Assembly: GCA_020882975.1 (NCBI GenBank)
Contig: JAHRFD010000022.1
Span: 45,823 to 109,822, forward strand
DNA from: Microcoleus sp. EPA2
GTDB taxonomy: Bacteria; Cyanobacteriota; Cyanobacteriia; Cyanobacteriales; Microcoleaceae
Length of the DNA: 64,000 nt
Direction of reading: 5' to 3'
In this document: positions 8,044-16,597 of the stretch, in pieces
How the letters are laid out: each line of letters begins with the position of its first letter
How positions within the stretch are numbered: position 1 is the first letter of the stretch
Position numbers and translations under genes: made by a program
Notes under the pieces: model-generated
Seen by the model: the letters and a program-made list of their open reading frames with translations, nothing else
What the model was told of the DNA's origin: nothing
The model's database searches: none

Positions 8044-9703
8044 AGATGCCAAACTTCACAAAATAGAGCAGAGTCCGATATAGGTCTGCTAATTCTTGCT
8101 CGTTTTGAACATAGCGTGCGATCGCTTTTCCCACGCTGACAGCACCTTCTTGCTTAATTGTCTCCAAGATCTCCATCTGAATGCTAACAGAAATTCTCCG
8201 GTCTTGACCAAAACTGGTAAACCAAATGGTTTGTAACTCTCTGACAAGTTCCGGTGTGGCTATTTTACCCAGACTGAGCATCATGTCATTGCTTAAAGTT
8301 CGAGTCGAATAATGGCTTAACACCCGAAATGGATCGTCACCCAGGGGATAAGGTGGCCTTCCTGGTTTTACAGGGGCAGATTCTGGTGCCTGAAGGCGAA
8401 TTTCTGCCAATTCTCGCCACAACTGTTCGTAAGCGGCAATTACCACTTTCCAATCATAAACTTCCCTGGCTCTTTGTCGGGCATTTTCCCCCATCCGCTT
8501 TCTCAATTCGCTGTCTGCAATTAATTTGCACAAAGCGCCAGTGCAAGCATCGATGTCAACTGCTGTGGCTAGGGAAGTGTGACCCATATAAGTCGGCCAA
8601 TTTAAACTATCATCGAGATAATTTATCGCTAAGTCTAAACAAGATTCCGGTGGCGGTATCAGTGTGGGAATTCTGAAACCATCTATTTGATGGCGGACTG
8701 ATTCTTTGTATCCGTTCCAATCGGAGACTATACAAGGTAATCCATTAGCCATCGCTTCAATGGGGGTGAGCCCAAAGGTTTCTTGAATGTTGTCGGAAAG
8801 CGAAATAAAAATATCGGCAGCAGACCAAATATTGACTCTAATTTCTGGCTTTCTTCCGTCTAAGAAAATAGTATTTACTGAGGGACAAAATACTTGGGCG
8901 CTGTTTTTAAAGTCGGGTTCTTCTCTCGGATCTTCGATCCAACCGGCTTGGATTAAGTGAATTTTAGTCTTGGTTTGTTGCGCTGCGCCTTCCAGGGCCA
9001 TGTACATTGGTACCGGATGAGCTTTTGCGGAAAAGGTTAATCTCCCGACAAATAATACGACTATATCGTCGGCAGAAATTCCGAGTTCTTGGCGCTGTTG
9101 ATGGCGACTATTGAGTGCATCCACGCCTTGTGCAAAGGCGCTGCAATCGACTCCTAGGGGAATAACTGGCAATTTGACCAAAATTTCGGGTTTACCGCCT
9201 GTACGCTGTGCTAGGTACTCGCCCCAGCTAGTCATTACTTGTTCGACGGTGTGTTTGACGGCGGCCGAGGTGCAGATGAGGGCGTCCCAAGGTTGTACTG
9301 GTGCTGTGACTAAATTTCCGATCGCATCCATGACATACTTAGTAGCGATCGTGTGGGTAACGCCGCAAACGCTGTAGGCCCGCTGATTGACAAATCGACG
9401 TCCCCAAACCATGTCTGAAAGAGCTGGATCGGGTCGGTAAATTGTACCAGGCCCCGATAGCAAATCGGGTCGCTCTTTCTTAATCCACCGGACTTTCCGA
9501 GGTTGGGACAGCCAGGGCTGAATCCGGGTACAAAACTCTTGAAATGTGGCTTCGCTGTCGGCGCAACAGTAGAGAGAGTCCGCAGTTCCGTGTTGGACTA
9601 AGCTTTTGAGAAATCCTTCTCCGGCGGAATGACGCCCTAAAAGCCTTTTGCCGCCTGTGTCGTAGCCATCCTTGGTGTATAAAACTGCTGCTGTTATGTC
9701 CAT
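8027..9703 (-). CDS. Family GT4-like glycosyltransferase (glycosyltransferases group 1)
   Basis: 558 residues from ATG at 9703. The GT-B signature is clear: VVLFVGRLTFSAKAHPVPMY (nucleotide-sugar domain start, near residue 214) and SLSDNIQETFGLTPIEAMAN, the E-x7-E motif near residue 310, followed by GLPCIVSDWNGYKE. A C-terminal ~110-residue helical extension follows the catalytic part and is not typical of minimal GT4 enzymes. The last five residues (LVISH) and the stop codon are encoded by the adjacent heptamer satellite, so the C-terminus has been rewritten by repeat invasion. Probably acts on a cell-surface polysaccharide or glycolipid; donor and acceptor cannot be told. Confidence 0.85.
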   Translation of the reverse strand: MDITAAVLYTKDGYDTGGKRLLGRHSAGEGFLKSLVQHGTADSLYCCADSEATFQEFCTRIQPWLSQPRKVRWIKKERPDLLSGPGTIYRPDPALSDMVWGRRFVNQRAYSVCGVTHTIATKYVMDAIGNLVTAPVQPWDALICTSAAVKHTVEQVMTSWGEYLAQRTGGKPEILVKLPVIPLGVDCSAFAQGVDALNSRHQQRQELGISADDIVVLFVGRLTFSAKAHPVPMYMALEGAAQQTKTKIHLIQAGWIEDPREEPDFKNSAQVFCPSVNTIFLDGRKPEIRVNIWSAADIFISLSDNIQETFGLTPIEAMANGLPCIVSDWNGYKESVRHQIDGFRIPTLIPPPESCLDLAINYLDDSLNWPTYMGHTSLATAVDIDACTGALCKLIADSELRKRMGENARQRAREVYDWKVVIAAYEQLWRELAEIRLQAPESAPVKPGRPPYPLGDDPFRVLSHYSTRTLSNDMMLSLGKIATPELVRELQTIWFTSFGQDRRISVSIQMEILETIKQEGAVSVGKAIARYVQNEQELADLYRTLLYFVKFGILVISH

Positions 9704-9903
9704 TCTGGGATTTGTCGTCCTTGATGCAAGTTGTAGAGATATTCACTTCGGGCAATCTTTAATAACCCAGAAGCGATAAAAGCTTTACTCTCAAAGAGTT
9801 TGAGCTTTTGAGATTGGATGTGTAGAGTGGATGGGATGGATTCAATGGTCGATCGCCATCTATCCGAATATATCCGAGGAGAAGTCACAAAATCTGGTTT
9901 CAA
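9694..9903 (-). CDS. Possible small ORF upstream of and overlapping the glycosyltransferase start
   Basis: A 69-residue frame from ATG at 9903 ends at 9694, overlapping the first ten bases of the glycosyltransferase gene, an arrangement compatible with translational coupling. The C-terminal half (KAFIASGLLKIARSEYLYNL) is a plausible amphipathic helix. I do not recognise a family and no ribosome site is obvious, so this may be chance. Otherwise the 442 bases between 9704 and 10145 contain only HIP1-like sites and a TATAAT-like box near 10033; no RNA gene was seen. Confidence 0.25.
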   Translation of the reverse strand: MKPDFVTSPRIYSDRWRSTIESIPSTLHIQSQKLKLFESKAFIASGLLKIARSEYLYNLHQGRQIPEWT

Positions 9904-10145
9904 ACTAAAATATTACTGCAAAAAGATGATGACTCCGAACGGATTTTGTGCTAATCTAGCGGCCAAGCCTGGGTACGATCGCCTTAACCATGGGCCATCG
10001 TACCTCGATCCGGAACCAAAAGGAGCCTGTGGTATAATGCTTTAGCTCTGCTAAATACCCGATTTCCAAGGCTACATCAAAGTAGTGGTCAGGCAAGCAA
10101 ATTACCTCAATTCGATCGAGTATTTGTGTTTAAAAACCGAGAATT

Positions 10146-10385
10146 ATGTACAACCCATCTCTGCGTCAAATACCCCGCCATCTTCCTGCTGATGTAATTC
10201 CATTAAAGCAGCAATCTTCTCTGTTAGATTGGCTGGAATCTACCAATCGCCTGTTAGCAAGGGATGTTCAAGAACCGGACTATCTACACGAAGAAGAAAT
10301 CTCGGAATTGATGGCAGTTGACGACAACCCCTATGATGACTTAGACGACGAAGTTGATGACGATGTGGCTGCTGGCGATGACTAA
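10146..10385 (+). CDS. Small acidic cyanobacterial protein (DUF3134-like)
   Basis: 79 residues, MYNPSLRQIPRHLPADVIPL at the N-terminus and a middle SLLDWLESTNRLLARD, a pattern I associate with the cyanobacterial DUF3134 family. The tail is extremely acidic (DDNPYDDLDDEVDDD). No signal peptide or membrane segment. Function unknown. A TATAAT-like element at 10033-10038 lies about 107 bases upstream of the ATG and could be its promoter. Ends just before an inverted copy of the 70-bp repeat element that also follows mraY. Confidence 0.7.
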   Translation: MYNPSLRQIPRHLPADVIPLKQQSSLLDWLESTNRLLARDVQEPDYLHEEEISELMAVDDNPYDDLDDEVDDDVAAGDD

Positions 10386-10392
10386 CGACTAA

Positions 10393-10464
10393 TAGACATC
10401 TCCTAAAAAGAAAGTCAAGAACAAGCTCAAGGGCTGGTTCCACAATAATTACGGGAGAAGTCTA
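10393..10464 (-). repeat. MITE-like ~72-bp element, copy 1 (inverted relative to copy 2)
   Basis: The segment has terminal inverted repeats TAGACATCTCC / GGAGAAGTCTA. Its reverse complement aligns along its length with 11890-11960 (shared AATTATTGTGGAAC and GTTCTTGAC blocks). The two copies flank mraY in opposite orientation. There is no coding capacity. Confidence 0.75.
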
Positions 10465-10592
10465 ATACCGACTAAGAGGGTGCAGCACTTAGCTAGTAAC
10501 AGGGAAGACAAAAACTCATAACTTCCCCGATAGTCAATGCCATACCCAAATTACCAAAATGTCAATTTTCTTGTTCTCAAATGGTGTGTGGT

Positions 10593-10598
10593 GAGGAG
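10593..10598 (+). promoter_or_regulatory. Ribosome-binding site of mraY
   Basis: GAGGAG five bases before ATG 10603 decides the start over the upstream in-frame ATG at 10537, which has no such site. Confidence 0.7.
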
Positions 10599-10602
10599 TT
10601 TT

Positions 10603-11718
10603 ATGGATAACTTTTTGGATGAGAAAGTTTCTTTGAGTATGCCTTTAAAACTTACAGGCAGGAATTTATTCCTGCTGCTGAGTTTGGGGCTCGGCATTGC
10701 ATCTATAGGTTTAGATTTGGCCGCTGGTAGATTTTTAAATTCACCTACATCCCTATTTATGCCGCTAGTTGTTTGTGCTGTGTGCGCATCCGGTTTGGGT
10801 TCTGTAGTTGTACCTTTACTTCAAAAACTAAAAGCCGGACAAATCATCCGCGAGGACGGCCCTCAAGCACACTTGAAAAAAGCAGGAACTCCCACCATGG
10901 GAGGCATATTTTTTGTGCCTGTAGGAGTTGCTGTAGCCGTACTTTGGTCTAGGTTTAACTCTGATGTGGTGGCAGTTTCGGCTCTCACCTTAGCCTACGG
11001 TTTTATCGGCTGGTTAGATGACTGGCAAATTCTGCGTCGCAAGTCGAATAAAGGTATTTCTCCTCGGATGAAGTTGGCTTTGCAAATAGGTTTTGCTGCT
11101 CTATTTTGTCTGTGGTTAATGTTTCATCAACCCACTATTTCTACAAATATTCCTTTGCCATTTGGGATAGTATTGCCTTTAGGTTTGCTGTTTTGGCCGC
11201 TGGCTGGTTTTGTGCTGGTTGCTGAAAGCAATGCTACTAATCTTACGGATGGTGTTGACGGATTGATGGGTGGTTTGGGGGCGATCGCACTTTTGGGATT
11301 AGGTGCATCTGTAGCTTCAACTTCACCCGAATTAATGATATTTTGTGTCTGTATGAGCGGCAGTTGTTTGGGTTTCTTGACTCACAACCGCAATCCAGCC
11401 CGCGTGTTTATGGGCGATACGGGTGCCTTAGCCTTGGGAGGTGCTTTAGCTGCCGTAGCTTTATTAACTAATAGCCTTTGGGTATTATTAATCATCAGCA
11501 TAATTTTCTTGGTAGAAACGCTGTCAGTCATAGCTCAAGTCAGTTATTACAAGGCTACAAAAGGGCCCGATGGCATTGGCAAGCGTCTGTTAAAAATGGC
11601 TCCTCTGCACCATCATTTAGAGTTGTCTGGCTGGTTGGAGACTCAGGTTGTAGGTATATTTTATTTGACTAACGCGCTCCTGGTGTTAATGATTGTTTTG
11701 TTGACGGGCAACAGTTGA
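10603..11718 (+). CDS. mraY: Phospho-N-acetylmuramoyl-pentapeptide-transferase MraY
   Basis: Transfers phospho-MurNAc-pentapeptide from UDP to undecaprenyl phosphate, forming lipid I in the cytoplasmic membrane during peptidoglycan synthesis. Family blocks are all present: HLKKAGTPTMGG, FIGWLDDWQ with the paired Asp, NATNLTDGVDGLMGG, and the C-terminal PLHHHLELSGWLE. About ten hydrophobic segments. I start at ATG 10603 (371 aa) rather than a frame-extended start at 10537, because GTGAGGAG lies just upstream and the length then matches cyanobacterial MraY. It is not in a dcw-type cluster here; its neighbours are a small acidic ORF and a glycosyltransferase. Confidence 0.95.
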   Translation: MDNFLDEKVSLSMPLKLTGRNLFLLLSLGLGIASIGLDLAAGRFLNSPTSLFMPLVVCAVCASGLGSVVVPLLQKLKAGQIIREDGPQAHLKKAGTPTMGGIFFVPVGVAVAVLWSRFNSDVVAVSALTLAYGFIGWLDDWQILRRKSNKGISPRMKLALQIGFAALFCLWLMFHQPTISTNIPLPFGIVLPLGLLFWPLAGFVLVAESNATNLTDGVDGLMGGLGAIALLGLGASVASTSPELMIFCVCMSGSCLGFLTHNRNPARVFMGDTGALALGGALAAVALLTNSLWVLLIISIIFLVETLSVIAQVSYYKATKGPDGIGKRLLKMAPLHHHLELSGWLETQVVGIFYLTNALLVLMIVLLTGNS

Positions 11719-11779
11719 CCGCGAATTGGGTAAGGTATTGTGCAGGGGATGTAAGAGATATTGTCTACTGTCAATAAGA

Positions 11780-11835
11780 GGCAAGATGCCTGTTCCACAA
11801 GAATTAAAAGGTAGTTGTGGAATGGGCATCTTGCC
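11780..11835. repeat. Imperfect palindrome with GGCAAGATGCC / GGGCATCTTGCC ends
   Basis: A 56-bp inverted repeat downstream of mraY. It shares the TGTTCCACAA/TTGTGGAA core with the ~70-bp elements on either side, so it is probably a further relative. It may also work as an mRNA 3' hairpin. Confidence 0.7.
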
Positions 11836-11889
11836 CGTTTAAGGCTCATAAGTTATAATTTTGAGAATTGATATCCCCAGTTAATGCAA

Positions 11890-11960
11890 TAGACATCTCC
11901 CATAATTATTGTGGAACAGGCAGGATGCCTGTTCTTGACAAGCTTTTTGGGAGATGTCTA
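11890..11960 (+). repeat. MITE-like ~71-bp element, copy 2
   Basis: Terminal inverted repeats TAGACATCTCC / GGAGATGTCTA bound an internal AATTATTGTGGAACAGGC block and an internal GGCAGGATGCC palindrome. It is the better-preserved partner of the inverted copy at 10393-10464. The 319 bases from 11719 to 12037 hold only this, the palindrome before it and the dispersed repeat after it. Confidence 0.8.
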
Positions 11961-11990
11961 ATGGAACTTAATAACGCTTTTTAATTATTT

Positions 11991-12030
11991 GAACGAACCG
12001 CGAAGACGCGAAGAGCGCGAAGGAAGAGTT
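11991..12030 (+). repeat. Dispersed GAACCGCGAAGACGCGAAGA repeat
   Basis: AACCGCGAAGACGCGAAGAG followed by CGCGAAGGAAGA. The same family recurs at 44768, 52544 and 52749, and in reverse complement at 52668 and 53190. A related form (CTCTGCGGTTAAA after CTCTGTGCCCTCTGCGC) lies at 13235, 19785 and 41660. Confidence 0.8.
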
Positions 12031-12037
12031 GTTTTGA

Positions 12038-13063
12038 ATGATTAAAATGTTTTTACCGGAAGTTTCGGTGGTAGTGCCAATTTACAACGGCGAGGCGGAT
12101 TTGCCGCAGTTAATTGAGTGCTTGCGATCGCAAACCTATCCACCAGACAAAGTAGAATATATATTGGTAGACAACAACAGTCGCGATCGCACTTCAGCAA
12201 TCCTCGAAACAGCAGCCTCTAACCCCCCCTCAGTCCCCCCCTTGGTAAGGGGGGGAGGTAAGATAGGAGTTTCTAACCCTACTTTGGTAAGGGAGGGAGG
12301 GAATTTGGATAGAATAACTATTCGCCACCTCACTGAAAACCAGATTCAAAGTTCCTACGCCGCCCGCAACCAAGGAATTCACAACTCGAAAGGTGAAATC
12401 ATTGCCTTTACTGATGCAGACTGTCGCCCGGAATCTGACTGGCTGGAAAATTTAGTTAAGCCTTTTGTGAATTCAGAAATAGGGCTTTCCGCCGGGGAAA
12501 TACTCGCATTGCCCGGTAAAACTATTTTAGAACAACACGCCGATCGCCAAAATACTTTATCTCAAAAACATACACTGGCTCACCCTTTTTGTGCCTACGG
12601 CCAAACTGCCAATTTAGCTGTACGCAGACAAGTTTTAGCACAAGTTGGTTTATTTCGCCCCTATCTTACGAGTGGTGGCGATGCGGATTTGTGCTGGCGG
12701 ATTTTGCGGGAAACATCTTATCAATTGCATTTTGCCGAAAGTGCCATTGTGCGACACCGACACCGCAACACATTAAAACAGTTGCAAAGTCAATGGTATC
12801 GGTACGGTGAATCTAATAAATATTTGCAGGAACTCTACGGTGTGGATTTGATGCGAGAATTGACAACACAGGAATATTTGTATCGGCTGGCGAGGTGGCT
12901 GTTCAAGGAATTGCCGGTTGCTGCGATCAAAAGCGCGATCGACAGGAAGAATCTGGTAGACTTGTTCAATACGCCGATCGGTCTAATGAATGTCAGGGCC
13001 AGGGCGATGGGACAGCGCCAAGCGAAACTCCCCGAATCAGCTTGGGAAATTGAGCTGTTTTAA
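12038..13063 (+). CDS. Family 2 glycosyltransferase with an in-frame repeat insertion
   Basis: 341 residues. GT-A fold: VSVVVPIYNGEADLPQLIEC at the N-terminus, VDNNSRDRT (residues ~46-54), ARNQGIHNSKGEIIAFTDAD with the metal-binding D-x-D-like FTDAD, and later GGDADLCWR (catalytic-base region) followed by RHRHRNTLKQL. Residues ~62-90, between the VDNN and ARNQG motifs, are a low-complexity SNPPSVPPLVRGGG-type insert encoded by the CCCCCCTTGGTAAGGGGGG palindrome. It adds ~30 residues to a loop but leaves the catalytic motifs intact. Cytoplasmic; probably surface polysaccharide synthesis. The start could also be the ATG at 12047. Confidence 0.85.
   Translation: MIKMFLPEVSVVVPIYNGEADLPQLIECLRSQTYPPDKVEYILVDNNSRDRTSAILETAASNPPSVPPLVRGGGKIGVSNPTLVREGGNLDRITIRHLTENQIQSSYAARNQGIHNSKGEIIAFTDADCRPESDWLENLVKPFVNSEIGLSAGEILALPGKTILEQHADRQNTLSQKHTLAHPFCAYGQTANLAVRRQVLAQVGLFRPYLTSGGDADLCWRILRETSYQLHFAESAIVRHRHRNTLKQLQSQWYRYGESNKYLQELYGVDLMRELTTQEYLYRLARWLFKELPVAAIKSAIDRKNLVDLFNTPIGLMNVRARAMGQRQAKLPESAWEIELF
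12222..12300 (+). repeat. CCCCCCTTGGTAAGGGGGG-type palindromes inside a coding sequence
   Basis: CCCCTCAGTCCCCCCCTTGG pairs with a G-run from 12248, and a diverged second copy (ACCCTACTTTGGTAAGGGAG) follows directly. Both stay in frame with the glycosyltransferase. The same family occurs in the NACHT gene at 21600-21860 and between genes at 38050, 41557 and 42535. Confidence 0.85.
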
Positions 13064-13524
13064 TATTTTAGAGCAATCAATCATGGATTCCATCGAAAGT
13101 GCGATCGACCGTTCTCGATTTGTATACAAACTTGTTTATCAATAAGTAAAAACACTGATACATCGAGTCCGCTGGCGATCGGATCTCAAATCCGTTGGTA
13201 TCGTCCTGTATTCATCTCTCTCTTCTCCTCCTCTGTGCCCTCTGCGCTCTCTGCGGTTAAATCATTCCGATACAACCGTCAACGATATTATAAGTAGAGT
13301 TTATAGGTAATGATAAATATGGTGAATCAGAAATATGAAAATTTAACGCAATACTTAATATAAAATTAATAAGTCTATTCTGAAGCGCCTAGTCTCAAAA
13401 CAACCAGTAACTGGAAGACTGACGCAAAAACTGCCTCTACTTCTGAATTCTGGCTTTCCCATACTGTAGTCAGCGCGATCGGAATTATTCTCAGATTATT
13501 AAATTTTTGTAACCTTTACAGGTA
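13064..13524. other. Intergenic region before the CO2-uptake operon
   Basis: 461 bases without a gene. It contains the CTCTGTGCCCTCTGCGCTCT dispersed repeat (about 13230-13262) and an AT-rich stretch around 13340-13400 that presumably holds the promoter of ndhF. I saw no LysR-type regulator gene next to it, unlike the ndhR/ccmR-linked ndhF3 clusters. Confidence 0.5.
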
Positions 13525-13530
13525 GTGCCA

Positions 13531-15390
13531 ATGGCTCAAATCCTACTCCAGACCGTTTGGTTTATACCTTGCTATCCACTTATCGGCGGAGTTCTGTCGA
13601 TACTGTGGTTTCCGGCTGTCACCCGGCGCACGGGGCCAAGACCATCCGGTTATCTTAATGCCATATTCACATTCCTTGCTTTCGTACACGGCGTCGTCGC
13701 CCTCACAGCTATCTGGAACCAACCAGCACAACAACAGTTCATTCCCTGGCTGAATGTTGCAGGTTTAGACTTAACCATTCCCGTCGAAATCTCTAGTGTC
13801 ACCGTCGGGGCGACAGTTTTGGTTACGGGACTGAACTTGCTGGCGCAGATTTATGCCTTTGGTTACATGGAAATGGACTGGGGCTGGGCTAGGTTCTTTT
13901 CCCTGATGGGGCTGTTTGAAGCGGGGATGTGTGGCTTAGTGCTGTGCAATTCCCTCTTTTTCAGTTACATGATTTTGGAAGTTCTCACTTTGGGCACCTA
14001 CCTGCTAGTCGGGCTGTGGTTCAATCAGTCTTTGGTGGTTACAGGAGCTCGCGATGCTTTCTTAACCAAGCGGGTAGGAGATTTATTCCTGCTGATGGGA
14101 GTAGTCGCCATTCTGCCACTGGCGGGAACTTGGAATTTTGATGAGTTGGCCCTGTGGGCTCAAACAGCGAACCTCGACCCCACTGTAGCCGCGCTGTTGG
14201 CCTTGGCTTTGATTGCCGGCCCCATGGGCAAATGCGCGCAGTTTCCCTTGCACCTGTGGCTGGATGAAGCGATGGAAGGACCTCTGCCAGCCACAATTTT
14301 GCGGAATACTGTAGTTGTGGAAACCGGTGCTTGGATTTTGATTAAGTTGCAGCCGGTGATTGCTTTGTCGTCGATTGGGGTGACAACAACTATTGTTGTG
14401 GGTGCAGCGACGGCGGTGGGTGCTTCCTTAATTGCGATCGCCCAAATCGACATCAAGCGCACGCTTTCATATATAGTTAGCTCATACATGGGCTTAGTAT
14501 TTATCGCCGTCGGCACGGGACAAGCCGAAACCGCCCTGACATTGATCTTTGCCTACAGCTTAGCCATGGGTTTGTTGGTAATGAGCATTGGTTCGGTAGT
14601 TTGGAACAGCATCACTCAGGATGTCCGTTCTCTCGGCGGTTTGTGGAGAAAACGTCCGATATCGGCAATATCGTTTCTTGTCGGTAGCGCTGGATTGGTG
14701 GGACTGCCGCCCTTCGGCTGTTTCTGGGCTTTGGAAGAATTCACATCGGGGCTGGCGGAATCTCATCCTTTCTTGTTAGGAATAGTTTTGTTTGTCAACG
14801 GCGTCACTGCTTTTGGGTTAGTGCGCGTCTTCGGTTTAGTTTTCGGTGGCAAACCAAAGCAAATGACCGAACGTTCGCCGGAAGTTCACTGGCCTTTTAT
14901 TTTGCCAATGATGGTGTTAATGGGCTTTACTTTGCACGTTCCGCATTTTTTGGCAGCGTGGCAGCTATTGCCCGTGGCAAGTTTGAATTATACCGCAACT
15001 GGATTGTTAGTTTTGTCAACGGCGATCGGCATCGGTACGGGAGCTTTGGTTTACTTGAACGAAAAATGGGAAAAACCAGTGCGAATTGGTTCCGAAGCCC
15101 TGCAAGACTTTTTTGCTTACGACTTTTACACCGCCAAACTTTATCGCGTGACAGTGATATTTGCCGTCGGTTTAGTGGCTCAAGTTATCTCTTGGATAGA
15201 TCGCAATTTGGTTGATGGGTTCGTAAATCTCATAGGTTTTGCAACAGTTTTCGGCGGGCAAAGCCTCAAGTACAACGTTAACGGTCAAACTCAGTTTTAT
15301 GCCCTAACAATTCTGTTCGGAGTTGCCCTATTGGGGCTGATAGTAAGCTGGCCGCTGCTAGCTCGACTTTCGCTGATTGTGGGCGGGTAA
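13531..15390 (+). CDS. ndhF: NDH-1 subunit NdhF of the CO2-uptake type (NdhF3/NdhF4)
   Basis: Proton-pumping, antiporter-like subunit at the distal membrane arm of NDH-1, in the form dedicated to CO2 uptake in thylakoids. About 619 residues with 14-16 membrane segments; QFPLHLWLDEAMEGPLPATI is the conserved quinone-oxidoreductase block, with TKRVGDLFLLMGVVAI upstream. I start at ATG 13531 (MAQILLQTVWFIPCYPL) rather than GTG 13525. Context (carbonic anhydrase, ndhD, CO2 hydration protein) separates it from respiratory NdhF1. F3 versus F4 is not settled: the absence of a neighbouring LysR gene and of a fasciclin-type cupS mildly favours the constitutive F4/D4/CupB type. Confidence 0.9.
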   Translation: MAQILLQTVWFIPCYPLIGGVLSILWFPAVTRRTGPRPSGYLNAIFTFLAFVHGVVALTAIWNQPAQQQFIPWLNVAGLDLTIPVEISSVTVGATVLVTGLNLLAQIYAFGYMEMDWGWARFFSLMGLFEAGMCGLVLCNSLFFSYMILEVLTLGTYLLVGLWFNQSLVVTGARDAFLTKRVGDLFLLMGVVAILPLAGTWNFDELALWAQTANLDPTVAALLALALIAGPMGKCAQFPLHLWLDEAMEGPLPATILRNTVVVETGAWILIKLQPVIALSSIGVTTTIVVGAATAVGASLIAIAQIDIKRTLSYIVSSYMGLVFIAVGTGQAETALTLIFAYSLAMGLLVMSIGSVVWNSITQDVRSLGGLWRKRPISAISFLVGSAGLVGLPPFGCFWALEEFTSGLAESHPFLLGIVLFVNGVTAFGLVRVFGLVFGGKPKQMTERSPEVHWPFILPMMVLMGFTLHVPHFLAAWQLLPVASLNYTATGLLVLSTAIGIGTGALVYLNEKWEKPVRIGSEALQDFFAYDFYTAKLYRVTVIFAVGLVAQVISWIDRNLVDGFVNLIGFATVFGGQSLKYNVNGQTQFYALTILFGVALLGLIVSWPLLARLSLIVGG

Positions 15391-15594
15391 ACATTTGAGA
15401 GTTGACAGTTGACAGTTCAGGAATTACGCAGTAATAACCTAATTATGTCATTGTTTTTAAACAGTTAACCGAGGACAGCGAAGTTTGTAAGGAGGGATAA
15501 AGTTTAAGATTTTAGGTGACACTTTTAATCTAAAATCTTAAAATCATGAATTCTTGAATCAAGATTTCAAACATTCTCTCTAAAGGCAGCATCA

Positions 15595-16308
15595 ATGAAT
15601 CCAAATAACGGAAAATTCAATCTTTCCCGGCGCAATTCTCTCAAATTTGTCGCAGGTGCGATCGGTACAGGGATACTAGCAGCAAAAGTAGGCGCTGATG
15701 TCGCTGCACCCGAACCAGCCATTGCTCAAAATGAGTTGACTCCCGATGCAGCCATGAAAAAGTTAATGGACGGGAACAAGCGGTTTGTGGACAAAAAACG
15801 TCAAAGTCCCAACCAAGACTTACCCCGCCTCCTGGAAGTTGCTATAGCTCAAAAACCTTTTGCTGCGATTCTCGGCTGTGCAGATTCCCGCTTTCCTTCC
15901 GAGATTATATTCGATCAAGGATTAGGAGATTTATTTGTCTGTCGCGTGGCCGGAAATGTGGCTACCCCAGAAGAAATTGGCAGTCTGGAATTTGGCACGC
16001 TGGTATTGGGAGCAAAAGTGCTGGTGGTAATCGGGCATAAAAGATGCGGCGCCGTAGATGCCACCATCAAAGGTGCTCAAGTTCCCGGTCAAATTGGCAG
16101 TTTGCTCGACGCAATTAAGCCGGCTGTCGAAAGCTCGAAAAATACAGCGGGCGATCGCTTGGAAAATGCCTCAAAAGCCAATGTTGTGCTGCAAACTAAC
16201 AGGTTGAAAGCATCTCCAGTCATCTCTAAGTTAATTGCTGAGAATAAACTGAAAGTTGTTGGCGGATACTATGATTTAGATACGGGCGCAGTCAATATCA
16301 TGGTTTAG
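15595..16308 (+). CDS. Beta-carbonic anhydrase with twin-arginine-like export signal (EcaB-like)
   Basis: 237 residues. The N-terminus has SRRNSLKF (11-18), then a hydrophobic stretch and AIAQ-NE, consistent with a Tat signal cleaved after about residue 45. The catalytic site is complete: C95, D97 and R99 in GCADSRFPSE, and H148/C151 in GHKRCGA, i.e. zinc ligands C95, H148, C151. It reversibly hydrates CO2. It sits between ndhF and ndhD in one transcriptional direction (204 bp after ndhF, 289 bp before ndhD), which points to action with the NDH-1 CO2-uptake complex. Synechocystis EcaB has been tied to CupA/CupB complexes; orthology here is inferred. Confidence 0.9.
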   Translation: MNPNNGKFNLSRRNSLKFVAGAIGTGILAAKVGADVAAPEPAIAQNELTPDAAMKKLMDGNKRFVDKKRQSPNQDLPRLLEVAIAQKPFAAILGCADSRFPSEIIFDQGLGDLFVCRVAGNVATPEEIGSLEFGTLVLGAKVLVVIGHKRCGAVDATIKGAQVPGQIGSLLDAIKPAVESSKNTAGDRLENASKANVVLQTNRLKASPVISKLIAENKLKVVGGYYDLDTGAVNIMV

Positions 16309-16597
16309 TCTTAAACAGTGGACAGTGGACAGTGGACAGTTAAAAGGAAGAGATTCTGATGTGAGATGTACGGGTTCATTAGTATATGCAGTCATTACTA
16401 TGAAGTCCGACCTCTGACGCAACTGGTTAGCTCTTAATACTCTTAATAAGATTTTGGCTTCAATAACTACTGACTGGTGACTGCTGACTAATGACTACTA
16501 TCCACTGAAATTGACAATTGAGTATTGATGCTTAATAACTGTCAACTGTCCACTGTCAACTGTCCATTGTCAATTAATTCTTCACTCTTGACACATT
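16309..16597. repeat. Intergenic heptamer repeats (GTGGACA, GTCAACT/GTCCACT families)
   Basis: AGTGGACAGTGGACAGTGGA (16317-16340) and GTCAACTGTCCACTGTCAAC followed by TGTCCATTGTCAATT (about 16544-16576) are head-to-tail 7-mers. A third run near 16465-16497 is built of GACTGGT/GACTGCT/GACTAAT units. No coding sequence. Confidence 0.8.

Noticed and set aside
9704..10145. tRNA or small RNA gene in the gap
   Set aside because: Looked for T-arm/anticodon-arm patterns here and in the other gaps over 300 bases (13064, 33753, 37910, 44767, 50616, 63636); none recognised by eye. A covariance-model scan would be decisive.
10537..10602. Upstream start of mraY
   Set aside because: No ribosome site, and adds residues not found in the family; ATG 10603 has GAGGAG in place.
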